Shown here: in pieces, positions 12,549 through 24,165 of the stretch | Position numbering within the stretch: position 1 is the first letter of the stretch | How the letters are laid out: each line of letters begins with the position of its first letter | DNA from: Bugulina stolonifera | Lineage: Eukaryota > Bryozoa > Gymnolaemata > Cheilostomatida > Bugulidae | DNA length: 64,000 bases | Direction: 5' to 3' | Assembly: GCA_935421135.1 (NCBI GenBank) | Contig: OW285196.1 | Coordinates: 6,092,001 to 6,156,000, forward strand | The notes under the pieces: model-generated | The model's input: only the letters and a program-made list of their open reading frames with translations | What the model was told of the DNA's origin: nothing | The model's database searches: none | Made by a program: the position numbers and the translations under genes

Positions 12549-13018
12549 AAATTATATATAGACAGATAATGGTAGACCCTCAATTTTGAGTATGTCGGTG
12601 GTATTTTATACCACGGCTAGGTGTGTCTCATTTTTATAGCGGTGTGTGAGCTTACCAAGTTCTCACCACCACTCTTCAGTCACTGTCTGTTATGAATCCA
12701 GCGTGAAGCACTGCTGCAAGGCCAGAACAGACATTGCTGGTGCTGCCGCTTTTTACCTTCCCCGCCGTGATGTGGCTGCTCTTGTATTAAAGAGGGCAGA
12801 AGTGGATCTTTATCCTGCATGCGGATGAAATGCACACAGGAACCTCCAATATTTTAAGTCCTGATCCGCAGGGACTGAGTGGTCCACCTCAGCCTGAACA
12901 GCTTGGCACCACCGGGGAATCAAACCCAGGCTGTCTGGACTAGAGGCAAGCATCTTATCCTCTAGGCCATACCCTGGTTGTATGCTGTGAATAAACAATA
13001 GATGATTTGCAAGTAATA
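12549..13018 (+). pseudogene. Relic H: NHL-propeller exon fragments split by a SINE
   Basis: Fragment 12549-12575 (aaaattatata...gacagataatgg) corresponds to the segment of exon 3 of gene C that encodes IKIINRQDN. Fragment 12976-13018 (gtatgctgtgaataaacaat...) corresponds to the segment encoding GMLWVNN. Everything between is replaced by a tRNA-derived SINE. The relic has the same position in unit B as relic G in unit C. Confidence 0.65.
12590..12975 (-). mobile_element. tRNA-derived SINE inside relic H
   Basis: Read on the minus strand, the right part begins with a tRNA-like head. It has an A-box-like TGGCCTAGAGGATAAG (about 12967-12952) and a B-box-like GGTTTGATTCC (12924-12914). The body extends left to about 12590; that border is approximate. 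Its sequence differs from the SINEs at 37.4 and 49.6 kb, so it is a separate family. Confidence 0.65.
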
Positions 13019-14647
13019 ATAATAGCTTTTAGAGGTGTGAGGACTATTTTTATTTGACGATGTGTTAAAGATTAACTGCACTAACCAGGCAGGAAGCTTT
13101 TTCTATTAATAAAATAAAATGTGGTATTTTAGTATTCTAAAGTTTTTTTGAAAAAAAGCAGTTTAAAAAAAACAAATTATTTTATCAGAGGGTAGAATTA
13201 TTGTTTACATTTTATATCGGGCGGTAGTAAGCTCCGCCCAAAATCCTTGCCTAACTAGAAATTTTAATCCCAGGTATTTCAATCCCATTACTTCTTCTGG
13301 AGTGAATAGCTTGAGCTACAGTAGATTTGCTAGCTAGCTACCAGATGGAGATTAACAGCTACATGTACACTGTAAGGTATTGTACTACATTGTATAACAG
13401 CTAAGATATTATTGTACTAATCTGATAACAGAATCGTAAGGCTTATGTCCCCCTGCTTCTACAGGCGACTCCAAATATTTCCATGAATATATTTACCACC
13501 ATTGGAACTAGGCAAGCCTGAGCATTGTACTTGTATATATTATAAATCCCACTATAAATTAAACTGATTGGAGGCCATAGAATGTTCTAGAACAGAGAAG
13601 AATCAAAAGAGATTACATCCAATGCATATATAGTAAGTACTACCTCAACTGATCTCTTACTGCTGGCTTCAATGGCCACCACTCTGAGTGATTTAAAGTT
13701 ACACGCTGCAATACCATTCCAGTTTACCACAATGCAACATCGCATATTCTGTACCTGACAATTATAATAAGTGGGTACATTTTTGGTACAATTCTGCGTG
13801 TATACAAATATATATATCTATAAATTACTGACATATAGCTGCCCTCATTTTGAGAGTTAGGAGTTATCTGCTCGTTATGCATAATATTGATTGAGAAGAC
13901 AACTTCTACATTCAACTACGTTTAGTGCAGAATACAATTGACATCATGTCGGTGTGTACAACTTTTCTCTTACATATCAATAGATAGATTCACAGCAAAA
14001 ATGTCATAGAGAGCTACGTGTATATACAAGGGAGATAATGACGCGCTTAGTCTTCATAGTAGTGAACAATAATAATAATAATAATAATAATATAATATAG
14101 CAATACTACGACAATTATACAATATCATTATTCACCCTGTCAGCTTCTAACGCCCCCAGATAATGGTACTCCGAGTCATTTCTAATAGCTCAAATCTGTC
14201 CTCAATCAGGCATATAGTAGAGAGGTGCAGGACTAGACTCAAACAATCTTGAGTTTCTTTTCGTTATATTATTTTGTCTCAAAAGTGGGTTTTGAGATGG
14301 CCATTAGTGATCCAGACCGGCAAACCAATTGCTCACGATAGTTAATGTTTTTCTGTAAAACAATTATTGTAGCAATCATTGCTAACCAACAATAAATCCA
14401 TGAAATATAACATCATTGTTTAAACTACATATTACCTTCCCATGAACTGATTTTCAAGTTTGTGTAATAGCAGGCCTGCCCTGGTGCTGCTAGTCAACTG
14501 TTACATACAGATCTACTAACTGAAGTACTGTATTACCTGTACTAACAATCCATACTAAGAAGTTATCCACTCATGAATCATTTCAGTAATGGAAACATAA
14601 CTCCCTATGAGTAGTCAATTGCAATATGTTGTACTCACATGCACATG
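13019..14647. other. Intergenic with an AAT microsatellite and minus-strand module
   Basis: An (AAT)n tract occupies about 14068-14098. At 13850-13915 the minus strand reads NVEVVFSINIMHNEQITPN, a copy of the recurrent IEVVCTL-type module. No other supported gene was found. Confidence 0.45.
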
Positions 14648-14659
14648 CAAGTACAATGC

Positions 14660-16168
14660 TCAACTTGCCTACCTCTCAGCACCATGTCCTGATCGGGTGG
14701 CGGGTTTTTCCCGTACTCCCAGTTCCACCAAACTATTCCATCGATGGCTCGCATCGCTTTTGTCAAAATCAAGCCAGCGGAGGTCAGCATTGATTGTGTC
14801 ACACCACCTCTGTTTAGGCTGCCCACGCCCTCTGCTACCCTCAACCTTTATCTCGTACACTCTTCTGATGTCTTCATTTCTCTCATGGCGGCAGCCACGA
14901 CCAAACCACTCCAGCCTTCTCTTCCTCATTAGATCTCGGATTGGCATGATTTTTGCTTCAGCTGCGATATCCTCGCTTCTGCGGTGTTCCTCTAGGCTAA
15001 TGCCCATGCAGTATCGCAACATACGCATCTCGTACGAGCCAACCTTGTCAGTGAGTGTTTTTGTTATGGGCCAGGTCTTATTCCCATAGGAAAGGGCTGA
15101 CCATATAGCAGTCTTACAGATGAGGATCTTCAGGTGTGCTGGCATTTTTCTGTCACAGAGTATTCTACTTAGCTCCCGCCACTTATTCCATGCCTTGGAA
15201 ATACGCAGCTCCACCTCGGCCTGGTGGATAGTGGTGCCCAGGTATTTAAACTGCGTACATATACATGTAGGTAGGGTTTCCATCTCTTCCGAGTTATACT
15301 TCCTCATCAGTATGTTGCCAACTTTTCCTACTGGTGGTAGATACTGTCTTTGATCAGCTCAGCTTCAGTCCAACACTCTCCATCTTCTGTCTCCACACTT
15401 CCAGCCTCTTTTCCAGATGTTCACGACTGCTGTCACAGAGTACCAAGTCATCAGTAAATAACATTGCCCAGGGCGTATCCTCGCCAATGTCCTCAGTAAT
15501 CACATCCATAATAATTGATGAAGAGTAGTGGGCTCAAGGCTGATCCCTGATGTAAACCAACTTTGATTTCTATGTCCTCTGTACTCTCAGAGTTTGTCTG
15601 GACTTGGGTCGAGCAGTTCTTGTACATATCCTGAATGGTCTTGATGTATTCTTCAGGCACACCTCTCCTCCTGAGACAGTGCCAAATCAGATCCCTCGGG
15701 ATGGTGTTATAGGCTTTTTCAAGGTCTACAATGTACAAACACCATGATTGTGCAGGTCATTATTAAACTCTCTGAATTTCCCTTGTAGTATTCGTAGACA
15801 AAACATCGGCTCAGTGGTGGACCTCCCTTTCTGAAATCCATATTTATTCTGCTTGATGTTGACTAACACCCTAAGTCTTGCTTCTATCACTCGTTCTAGT
15901 AGTTTGAGGCAGTGACTGAGAAGTTTGATCCCCCGGTAGTTGCCACACTCCAGAGGGTCTCCTTTCTGCTTAAAAATTGGTGTTATAACACTTTTCCTTC
16001 ACTCCTGGGGTATACCACCTCTCATAATCTTCCTGAGACATAAAGTCATCCAGTTGATTCCCCTTTCTTCTAGCAGTTTTATTAGGTCAATCGGGAGTTC
16101 ATCAGGCCCTGTTGACTTGTTCTTCTTCATTTTCTCTAGCTGGTTTTCAACTTCTTCGACTTCAATTA
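14660..16168 (-). pseudogene. 5'-truncated RTE-like LINE, degenerate
   Basis: Both ends carry the 12-bp target duplication CAAGTACAATGC (14648-14659 and 16169-16180). On the minus strand the order is N- to C-terminal RT. First comes KKNKSTGPDELPIDLIKLL (about 16140-16080), then KQKGDPLECGNYRGIKLL, FQKGRSTTEPM, DLEKAYNTIPRDLIWHCLRR and LHQGSALSPLLF (about 15545). A C-terminal stretch follows (15307-14669) with FKYLGTTIHQAEVELR, WRELSRILCDRKMP and WPITKTL. The frame is broken by a nonsense change near 15998 (Trp to TGA) and a frameshift near 15735, and more breaks lie between 15540 and 15310. The ORF ends only about 10 bp before the 3' border, as in RTE-clade elements. Confidence 0.85.
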
Positions 16169-16468
16169 CAAGTACAATGCAGTCCACAATAATAATAAAG
16201 GTCACTAGTCCAATGCTACATACACTGTATATCATCAGTATAATGATAGTTACACGTATATTTACAACATGTACATTGTACATGTATGATGCATACTTTA
16301 CAAACATCACATTCAACAAGGAAATTAAATGCCCTAGCACCTAGCGGTATAAATAATAACATTAGCATGCAGCATTGTATGTGTTATGTGTTCATTTGGC
16401 ATGGGTATACAAAAGTCATGTACTGTAGCGTTATTTATTTTTTGCCGTAGAACCCAAAGTTATCATAT

Positions 16469-16560
16469 GACACATGTACTATATCCGTCACTAATCAAGA
16501 GTAGAGAACTTAGCCTAAACCTTGATTGCAATGCTAAGCCATGGACTTGTGTATATAAGT
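16469..16560 (+). promoter_or_regulatory. Promoter block of gene C
   Basis: TATA-like GTATATAAGT at 16551-16560 lies about 70 bp before the ATG. It is preceded by GAGAACTTAGCCTAAACC (16504-16521) and TTGCAATGCTAAGCCATGG, shared with genes B and D. The stretch gacacatgtactatat (16469 on) is also shared with gene B (about 6248). Confidence 0.65.
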
Positions 16561-16625
16561 AATGATGTTGCACTGCTGAACATCACTTACTACTGTGAGT
16601 TGGGGCCACTAAGAGAAAGGAGAAG

Positions 16626-19600
16626 ATGGGGACATTTCATCTACATTTACTGTTGTTAGTAAGTATCTGATTATCAAGTTTGGAAATTTATGGTACAGCA
16701 AAGATGTTTTCTAACTTATAATTACATATTAATTGTTGTATCTTGCACAAGATTTACTTGCCATCTCTATTTCTTTGTTAGTGTCAATACTATCCAGTTG
16801 GTAAATGATTTTTAGACACATAACCTACAATGTAGTTAGAAATTGCCGCAAATCCGTTAATAATTATAATTATTCATAAAACTTTACAGCAAAGTCTAAT
16901 GTTATAAAACCTGTATTTTACAATGATGACTGTTTTAAATTTAGAGCTTTGTGGCTACCAGAACAACTGTCTTAGCAGATTCACCTGAGGTGAACCCATC
17001 GAGGTAAGTTCACGAATGAATCTACTGTCATTAGCTGACACAATTTCCTTATTGACCAACTTTGACATTACAATACGAATATATCAGTCCTTCTTCAAGA
17101 CTATCAAATTTACTGCCATTTTTTCACTTTAGATAAGTATTGATAACTCTGATAGACTAGGGATATACTACTCATTGCCAGGGTGATGTAGATAACCATT
17201 ATGATTGCAAACATGAATATATACAGATTTTCAGGCTTTTCACCCTATTATATCTACTGTCAGCAACAATCCATTGTGCCATTGTAAATAATACGACAAC
17301 ATGTAGAGCAACAATATCTACCAGTAAATCTAGAAATTTTTGTTCAAAGTACATGTACATGTAATTATATTGTTGGTGAGCTTGACCAATGTTAAATGCT
17401 ATGAGAAAATATGCATACGTTTATTTATTAACAATAATTTTATTACTAATGTTTATGTTTATGTTTATAATAATCAGTGACTTTGATTTTTATTCACACT
17501 GCCTATGTACATGTACATGTATTTATAGCATAACTTTCAACAAGTCAGAGGTGTTTTTACAAACTCCTAGCCATGTGTATCATATTGCTCTGGATCTGTA
17601 CAAGAATGATGGGAGTATTCTGTTTGGTACTCATCAACATCTCAAAACCACCGATGGAAAGACAACTTCATCTCTTGTAACTATTTTAAACACGTGGATA
17701 ATCGGTTTTACACAAGTCAACTCCACCTATGTTGTTCTGGTCGCCTACAACCAACACTGTATCAAGATTATAAACAGACAGGATAATAGGCTACAAACAT
17801 TAGCAGGGACATGTGGTGCCTCAGGCTATGTTGAAGGAGGGGTGGGTATTGGGAGATTACATTATCCATGGCGTGTTGAGGTAGATGTTAGGAACCCAGG
17901 CAAACTTTTAGTAGCAGATTACTCTAATAATGCTCTGAGGTTTGTAGATTTACATACAGGAGATTTGGGTACAGTAGTTGTTAGACCAGGTCTTCGATAT
18001 CCTCGTGGTATGCTGTGGGTAAACAATAATTTACTTGTAACTAATTACAATTACATCTCCGAAGTAAACTGGCTAAACAATGGAACTGTTATAAACACTA
18101 AAATTGCTGGTTCAACCTCTAGTGGGTATGTTGATGGTAGTTTAAGTGAATCTAGGTTTAGTATCCCACATGGGCTAACACGGGTGGGAGATGGTCTCAT
18201 TTTAGTTGCTGATCAGAGTAACAGGAAACTCCGCCTACTAAATATGAACACAGATATAGTAGGTCCAGTATGTACTGATGGAGTATTCTCGTGTACCAGT
18301 GGAACTCAGCTACAGTTTGAACCTTTATCTCTCCTTAAAGTGAATACTGAAGTATATGTTGGGACAAGCAAGGGTATCTACAAATTTAGTGGTGAGTTAG
18401 CAATACCTACTAACATGTATCATGAGGTGATTCTTTAACATATGACCGATGTTTACTGATAATAAGACAACGTCATGTTACCAATACAAGCACTGCATGT
18501 TGTGACCTACAACTATATTATTGACATGGTACAGTATGTGAAATGTAGCAACTATATATTAGAATACGACAAGTATTTGTCACTAACCTTTGACTGCTAC
18601 ATGACCATAGCTCTATCTCTCAACTGCAGTAGTAGACATGTACTGTACTTTGTAGTCACAAGTTCAGGTAATAATACTATGTTTAGTTGAATTCAATGAC
18701 ATCACTATGATATAATTATGTTAAATTATAATGTATATATACACCATCGAACAATATAGGCAGCTGTTGTATCTATGTTTATTTTACAAATTTATTCCAT
18801 ACTGGGTCACTACTCTATCAGCTCCACTATACAAAGTCTATAGTGTGTGGAGTATGCAGTTTGACTTGGTCAAGACGGGCTGTTGTAGACTATTAAATCT
18901 GTTTACTTAATTTAACAGGAAGTGACCTACCTGTCCAAGTTCGGTGTCCGTATAGCAACATAACAGTCTATGTTGACCCAGATCAAGAATTAGTAGATGT
19001 CAGACTGCACTGTGGAAATACTGCTGTCCTGCCTCGTGGAGTATTCCAGTATAAAACGGAACACAACTCCTACACCTGCCATTACTATGTCCATGCACTC
19101 GGTGAGTCTTATATTTTTATCCATGCTAAACAATCATAAGTAGCGTAGGTATAATGATTGTGCCTGTAATACCAGAGAATTGATGTTATACTTGTATGGT
19201 GTCTTGTCCATGAACAAGTATTATTGTTTAAATTGATACCTGCGGTTTTCCGATTAAGGTCTGGCCATGTCATTGGATAATTACTAGTAAGTCCACTTTT
19301 CGGAGTTCTTAGACATCTACTATATAATGGTGGAACACATATTGTGTATATTTTGCTAGATTTACCATATATTGGTATATTTTATGATTTTTGCTATCTA
19401 AAAATATAGTCTATGAAGGGTAATGTATTATGTTGTACGGTATTTTTTTTTCATAATGTTTGCAGATTCCCCAGTGATAAGAACTTTGGTGTTCAAGGCA
19501 GAGTATGAAACTAGTTGTTTATCTGTATCAGACAACAATACCCAAGCATTGCTTCAATCTGTTCTCCTACAGAGAAAGGACCAGTTTCAACCAATCTGTA

Positions 19601-20754
19601 TTGAAAGTAAGTTCCTGCAAACACTTCACATTGTATGCAAAATATACACGTTGTAGACTAAGTAGTAATAGTGACCTATATACACGTTGTACACTAAGTA
19701 GTAATAGTGACCTATATACACGTTGTACACTAAGTAGTAATAGTGACCTATATACACGTTGTACACTAAGTAGTAATAGTGACCTATATACACGTTGTAC
19801 ACTAAGTAGTAATAGTGACCTATATACACATTGTACACTAAGTAGTAATGGTGACCTATATAACATAATAGACAATCTAATCTATAGAATGCCACACTGC
19901 TGTTATTCCACAACAATTCAATTGTCCAACAGATGCATTTCAAAGTGACATTCTCAACATTTAGTCCGACTAACAAGATGCAACAAGTTTTGGTCTTCAA
20001 TGAATAAAATTCCTAATGACTATCACAATTCTGTAGATTGTACCATATCCTCAACTAAACAACCTTGGTTTGCATGTGATGAGAATCTACTGACTGTCTA
20101 TTGGCCAACGGATAAAGTCTATGATGCTGATGTGGTGACACCACCCCCTGTTCTGACTGCTCTGCTGAAAGAGAGGCTCCAGCACACACCTGAGATGTGC
20201 ACAGAAATTGTCATCTTCTCTCAAACTGATGCGTAAGTATTTTCTAGTATATCATTGGTCTTCATTTTCCGCGTACCCACTTTGGGGACAACAAATACAG
20301 GTCATCAGATACAGAGTACATATCATATTATGTTATTGATTATACTGGTTGTGGACACTGACTGTATGCTTAGACAGACCTTTCTAGCAATAAGAACTAC
20401 TATATAGTTACGACAAGGTACATTAATTGGCAGTTAATTTGTTGATTAAAGGCTATTATAGTCCACTATTGTACATGTATATGTATATGAGCTCAAACTT
20501 ACACACAGTGTGAATCCGTAACTTCCGTAGTAAATAATGTACATTGCATGAACAGTATCTACATGTAGTAGCCTGAGAAATGATTATACACATATTAGTA
20601 TTATAATACTTATAGGATTGATCTGTCTGTGTATTTTATAAGGTTGGTTGAGGCAAAGAAGAACTCTGAAGGAGAATCTATACAGATTGCTCTGTTCTCC
20701 AGCTGCTCCAACAGTAACCTGACTTACAATAGTGACCAGGAAACCTGCATGTAG
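16626..20754 (+). CDS. Gene C: intact secreted NHL beta-propeller protein
   Basis: Exons: 16626-16658, 16945-17003, 17529-18391, 18919-19101, 19466-19606, 20037-20232 and 20643-20754; all have GT..AG introns and consistent phases, giving 528 aa. Residues 1 to about 25 form a signal peptide (MGTFHLHLLLL SFVATRT...). Residues about 30-320 form an NHL-type propeller with repeats around TLAGTCGASGYVEGG, NPGKLLVADYSNNALR, GMLWVNNNLLVTN, AGSTSSGYVDGSL and LILVADQSNRKLRLLNM. Exon 4 adds a 61-residue segment with cysteines (RCPYSNITVYVDP, RLHCGNTAVLP, SYTCHYYVHAL). Exons 5-7 add FKAEYETSC, ENLLTVYWPTDKVY and a final two-cysteine segment. The C-terminal region matches no domain I recognise. Several N-x-S/T sites fit an extracellular protein. 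No enzymatic residues are evident; a binding role is inference. Confidence 0.9.
19646..19861. repeat. 36-bp minisatellite, six copies, in intron 5 of gene C
   Basis: Six head-to-tail 36-bp units, each with CGTTGTACACTAAG and AATAGTGACCTATAT. The first unit has GTAGAC for GTACAC, and the last has CATTG and AATGG variants. Because 36 is a multiple of 3, spurious ORFs run through on both strands. Genes B and D lack the array at the matching place, so it arose in C only. Confidence 0.95.
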
Positions 20755-21990
20755 ATCTTTGGGAGATCATTCATCCAAAACTGCATTTACATATACACAG
20801 TGGCGGATCCAGGAATTTACATATACATGTATGACTATCAACATTATTTCATAAAGGTTTTGTTTAATCCAATTATACAATCATACACCCATGCATATGT
20901 TTACTAAACAATGTCAATTCTGGATATATCATTTGCATAACCAACCTTTTCTTTGCAGACTGAGTCAAATATTACTTTGTTAGCGAACCATTTCTGAGGA
21001 AGTTTGAATTCCATTATGATAATTATATTATATTGACATGCATGCGTATATGTACATGTATGATATGGTCTGTTTTACTTTTGGTAATTTTTTAGTTGGT
21101 TTACATTTATATCATACAATGCGTCTTTTATTTAACTTTCTGACTCATACTTGCATAGTTATAATAGTCATATTATGAAACTGAAATAAATCCGCACTAA
21201 AATGCACTCACTATGCATAATCTCCACCCTACAAGCTCCGCATGTACTTACATATGTACTTGTTTATCTCTCTCCACACGCAGCTAACAAAAACATTCTC
21301 TTTGCATGGGCAGCTAATGAGAAATGGAAATAATGTATACCCCAAAAATGTGTATATACACGTAAATGAGATAACTAAAGCTACACTTAGAGTCCAAAAA
21401 ATTCAATTCACAGGAGCTGCTTGAGTTGGAAAGGATTTATTTTGTTGACTGAATCTGTGGCAAACCTTACCTGTGGCGCTACATTCTAATAGCTTGACGT
21501 AATTATACCGTTCCAAGACATAGATGGGCAAACGCAAGGAAAAGTTAATTATGTTATTGCTAAATGTATGTATATTAGTGCCATATAACATAGATCTACA
21601 TGTAGCTAAGCATGGCTCTAGCATAAGTTGATTGACTACTAAAATCATGCTCTTTTTATGTAGCAATTGTGCTAATATGGGTTATTACTTTTTCAATATA
21701 AATATGCAACAAAAATTCATATAATATAATCAGTTTAGTCCGCTTTCTGCAAGTGGGAAGCACTTCAAGTTCTCATTCTGTCATAGTGAATTACAAAGGA
21801 TGTAAACTTTTTTTACTCTGTAAATCTGCAAACAAAATGGAAGCTGTTACATAACAAAGCCCAGCCAATTAAATTAGTGTGGTTAATTTAGTTGAAATTC
21901 CAGCATAGGTAATGGGTGGGAATTAATGCCAGCAGTATCCAATATATCCTAATCCAATCAGTTATTCGAAGTCTAATGCAAATCTGCTTA
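20755..21990 (+). other. 3' flank of gene C
   Basis: AATAAA at 21185-21190 is the likely polyadenylation signal. CAGTGGCGGATCCAGGA (20807-20823) resembles a hAT terminus, but no partner end was found. Nothing else was recognised. Confidence 0.5.
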
Positions 21991-23357
21991 TGGTGCGTTT
22001 ACATTGCAGGTTGCATGAAACTCCAACTGCAACCAGTTGCAACCAAGTCGCAGCTGGAGTTGCATTACCAACTCAGGCTCCGACACATGAATTTACACTG
22101 CTGCAACTCAGTAAAAACCGTCAGAAGGAGGCAAATTTTAAAACCAACAGAAACCCACCTTTCACTTCTACTCACTCCTACTGCACTCCAGTGCATTTGT
22201 TTTTTATTATTGCATAACTGTGTCTATCCCTGTGCTTTGTTTCATAACCATTCACATAGTCTGATGTGATTAATTAGTGCTAAATTGTTATTGATATTGT
22301 AGTGGTTTATGTGATTTGGTGCGGTCATCCTTGGACGACTATCGACCCAGAAATGAAGTGCCTATGAGTGGTAATAGGACTTCGCATTACATGAAAGATC
22401 GAGCGGTCTCAGTAGCCCAAATACTACCAAAGACGACCCATCTGATCTCAAGTCCGACCTTCAGACTATACAATGAAAGAGAGTGATCCGACCTAGTAGG
22501 CAGTTCGCAAAGCGAATGACCTGGCAAAAGGAAGTGAAAGTCTCTGTATCAAGTATAGATGTGTCTTTATTGAAAGCCAAGTGAAGACTGAGACAATGAA
22601 CAGTAAAACAATGCCCTTTATATAGTATAAGGACTTCCGGCCGACGTGACGCCGGGAAAAGACGACGTGTGGTCGTCCAGAAGTTGCGCAACAAGATGGC
22701 CGCCGGAAGCCCGACGGCCGACCCAAAATAGGTCGGGTTCTACAAAAGTTGCTTATAATGGTCCAATTCATGTACAAAATGAATATCAATGGATTCTGAG
22801 AGGTCGGGCCTCTGTACATGGGTATAAAAGGCATTAAAAGACTTAGTAATAATCATGTAACCATATACAATAACATAGGAGTAAGATACATGAATAAGAA
22901 ATGAGCATAAACACATGGAGACACGTATGTAGACGGTAATTAAGTGGTTTGAACATGCAATGCAGTTGAAGGTAAGTATACGAACACTAATTATGAGAAT
23001 GTTAGTGTCAGATGAGTAGCGCTGTAACAACTACTAGGCACTTAAGGTGCGATGGAGCTCCGTCCGGGAGTTGGAGTCGTATACAAATGTCCTGTACCAT
23101 CACAATATTGATAGTCAACAATAAAGCTCTTGGACATAAAAACAACAGTTTCATTGGCTGTAGCTTTTGGCCCCGCCCTCGGACCTGTCACTTCAATGCG
23201 ACAGTGCTGCATTGCTGCAACTCAAACTCCGATTCAGTTGCAACTACAGACTCCAACAACGATTCATGTTCACAATACTCAGTCTCCGGCATTGCAACCT
23301 CCGACAGGTTGTATCAGACAAAAATGTAGCAAAAGCTGCAGCAGTGTAAACGCACCA
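21991..23357. mobile_element. Harbinger-like non-autonomous element, split by a solo LTR
   Basis: The termini TGGTGCGTTTACATTGC and GCAGTGTAAACGCACCA are inverted repeats. Flanking TTA (21988-21990 and 23358-23360) is a 3-bp target duplication, as in PIF/Harbinger elements. Unit B has the corresponding empty site ctgcttgggct (about 11678-11688). Without the nested solo LTR the element is about 550 bp. It is rich in GTTGCA/CTCCGAC-type motifs and has no transposase. Confidence 0.8.
22298..23104 (-). mobile_element. Solo LTR, family S, copy 1 (nested)
   Basis: An 807-bp sequence flanked by ATAT on both sides (22294-22297 and 23105-23108). On the minus strand it starts TGTGATGGTACAGGACATT and ends in ACCACTACA, the TG..CA form of an LTR. 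It carries a TATA-like TATATAAAGGGC near 22613-22624, facing minus. The copies at 47183 and 51712 are the same family on the other strand. Confidence 0.8.
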
Positions 23358-23962
23358 TTAGGCTATCGCTTTATGGTTGATTGGAAACACTGATGATAAT
23401 ATGGATATCATCTGAACCCTATAACTGGTTGTGGGCGTGGCCATAAATATATAACCACAATTTAGAAGTCAATATTTTCTAAAACAAATAAAACATGTAT
23501 TTTTACTCAAGAGTTGTTGTCCCCTGGAGGTTGCAAAAACTGGCCCAGAACAGGTAAATAAAATGCCACTTGTAGTTGCATGTTACATGTTGAACAATGA
23601 CAGTGCTGTTGGTAATACTACTGTATCACTTGACAGTTTAAGATTAAACTCTAGGCAGAGTGTAATTTTAACCACACACCAATTTAACAAACTGTCGACG
23701 GACTGTCAGCAATACTGGTCAAAGGTCTGGCCCTGCAGCATATTCTGTTTAGTATACAAGAGAAGTTACATTTTGTGTATTTCATTAGTTGACCACCCCT
23801 ACCCCAAACAGCAACCACAAAAAAAGAACTTAGGCTATCAAAATTTATTTCAATACTGTACATGTAGTACCTAAGAGAAATGATGTGAGTTTATTGTTTT
23901 GTATATATTAATTTGTACAACCTAGTGATGGGGGATACATGTACATTTCAACTCCATCCGCC
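23358..23962. repeat. Paralogous downstream block of unit C
   Basis: Counterpart of 11680-12548 with long shared stretches, including CACTTGACAGTTTAAG. It leads directly into relic G. Confidence 0.7.
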
Positions 23963-24165
23963 ATCGAATTCTAAACAGACAGGATAATCAGCTAAAGACA
24001 TTAGCAGGAACATGTGGTACCTCAGGATATGTTGAAGGATGGGTGGGTATTAGCCATAGGTGTTGTTATACATGTAGATGTTGGTAACACTGGCCAACTA
24101 TCAGTAACGAACTGGTCTGACATTAGACTGAGATCTGTAGATATACATGTACATGTATTAGGACT
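23963..24165 (+). pseudogene. Relic G, left part: NHL-propeller exon
   Basis: Reads as a damaged exon 3: LNRQDNQLKTLAGTCGTSG, then a deletion, then a degraded stretch equivalent to VDVxNPGKLLVTN and LRSVDI. The right part of the same exon resumes at 33036, after an unrelated segment and the Ty3/gypsy element. Confidence 0.75.

Noticed and set aside
12646..12998. Short ORFs on both strands
   Set aside because: They lie within the tRNA-derived SINE inside relic H.
14607..15353. Plus-strand ORF of 160 codons and neighbours
   Set aside because: Antisense of the RTE-like LINE reverse transcriptase.
19567..20000. Long overlapping ORFs on both strands encoding repeated peptides (SSNSDLYTRCTL and similar)
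   Set aside because: They are the 36-bp intronic minisatellite read through because its unit is a multiple of three; no splice or start context.
20807..20823. hAT element starting CAGTGGCGGATCCAGGA after gene C
   Set aside because: No partner terminus or target duplication found; at most a fragment.
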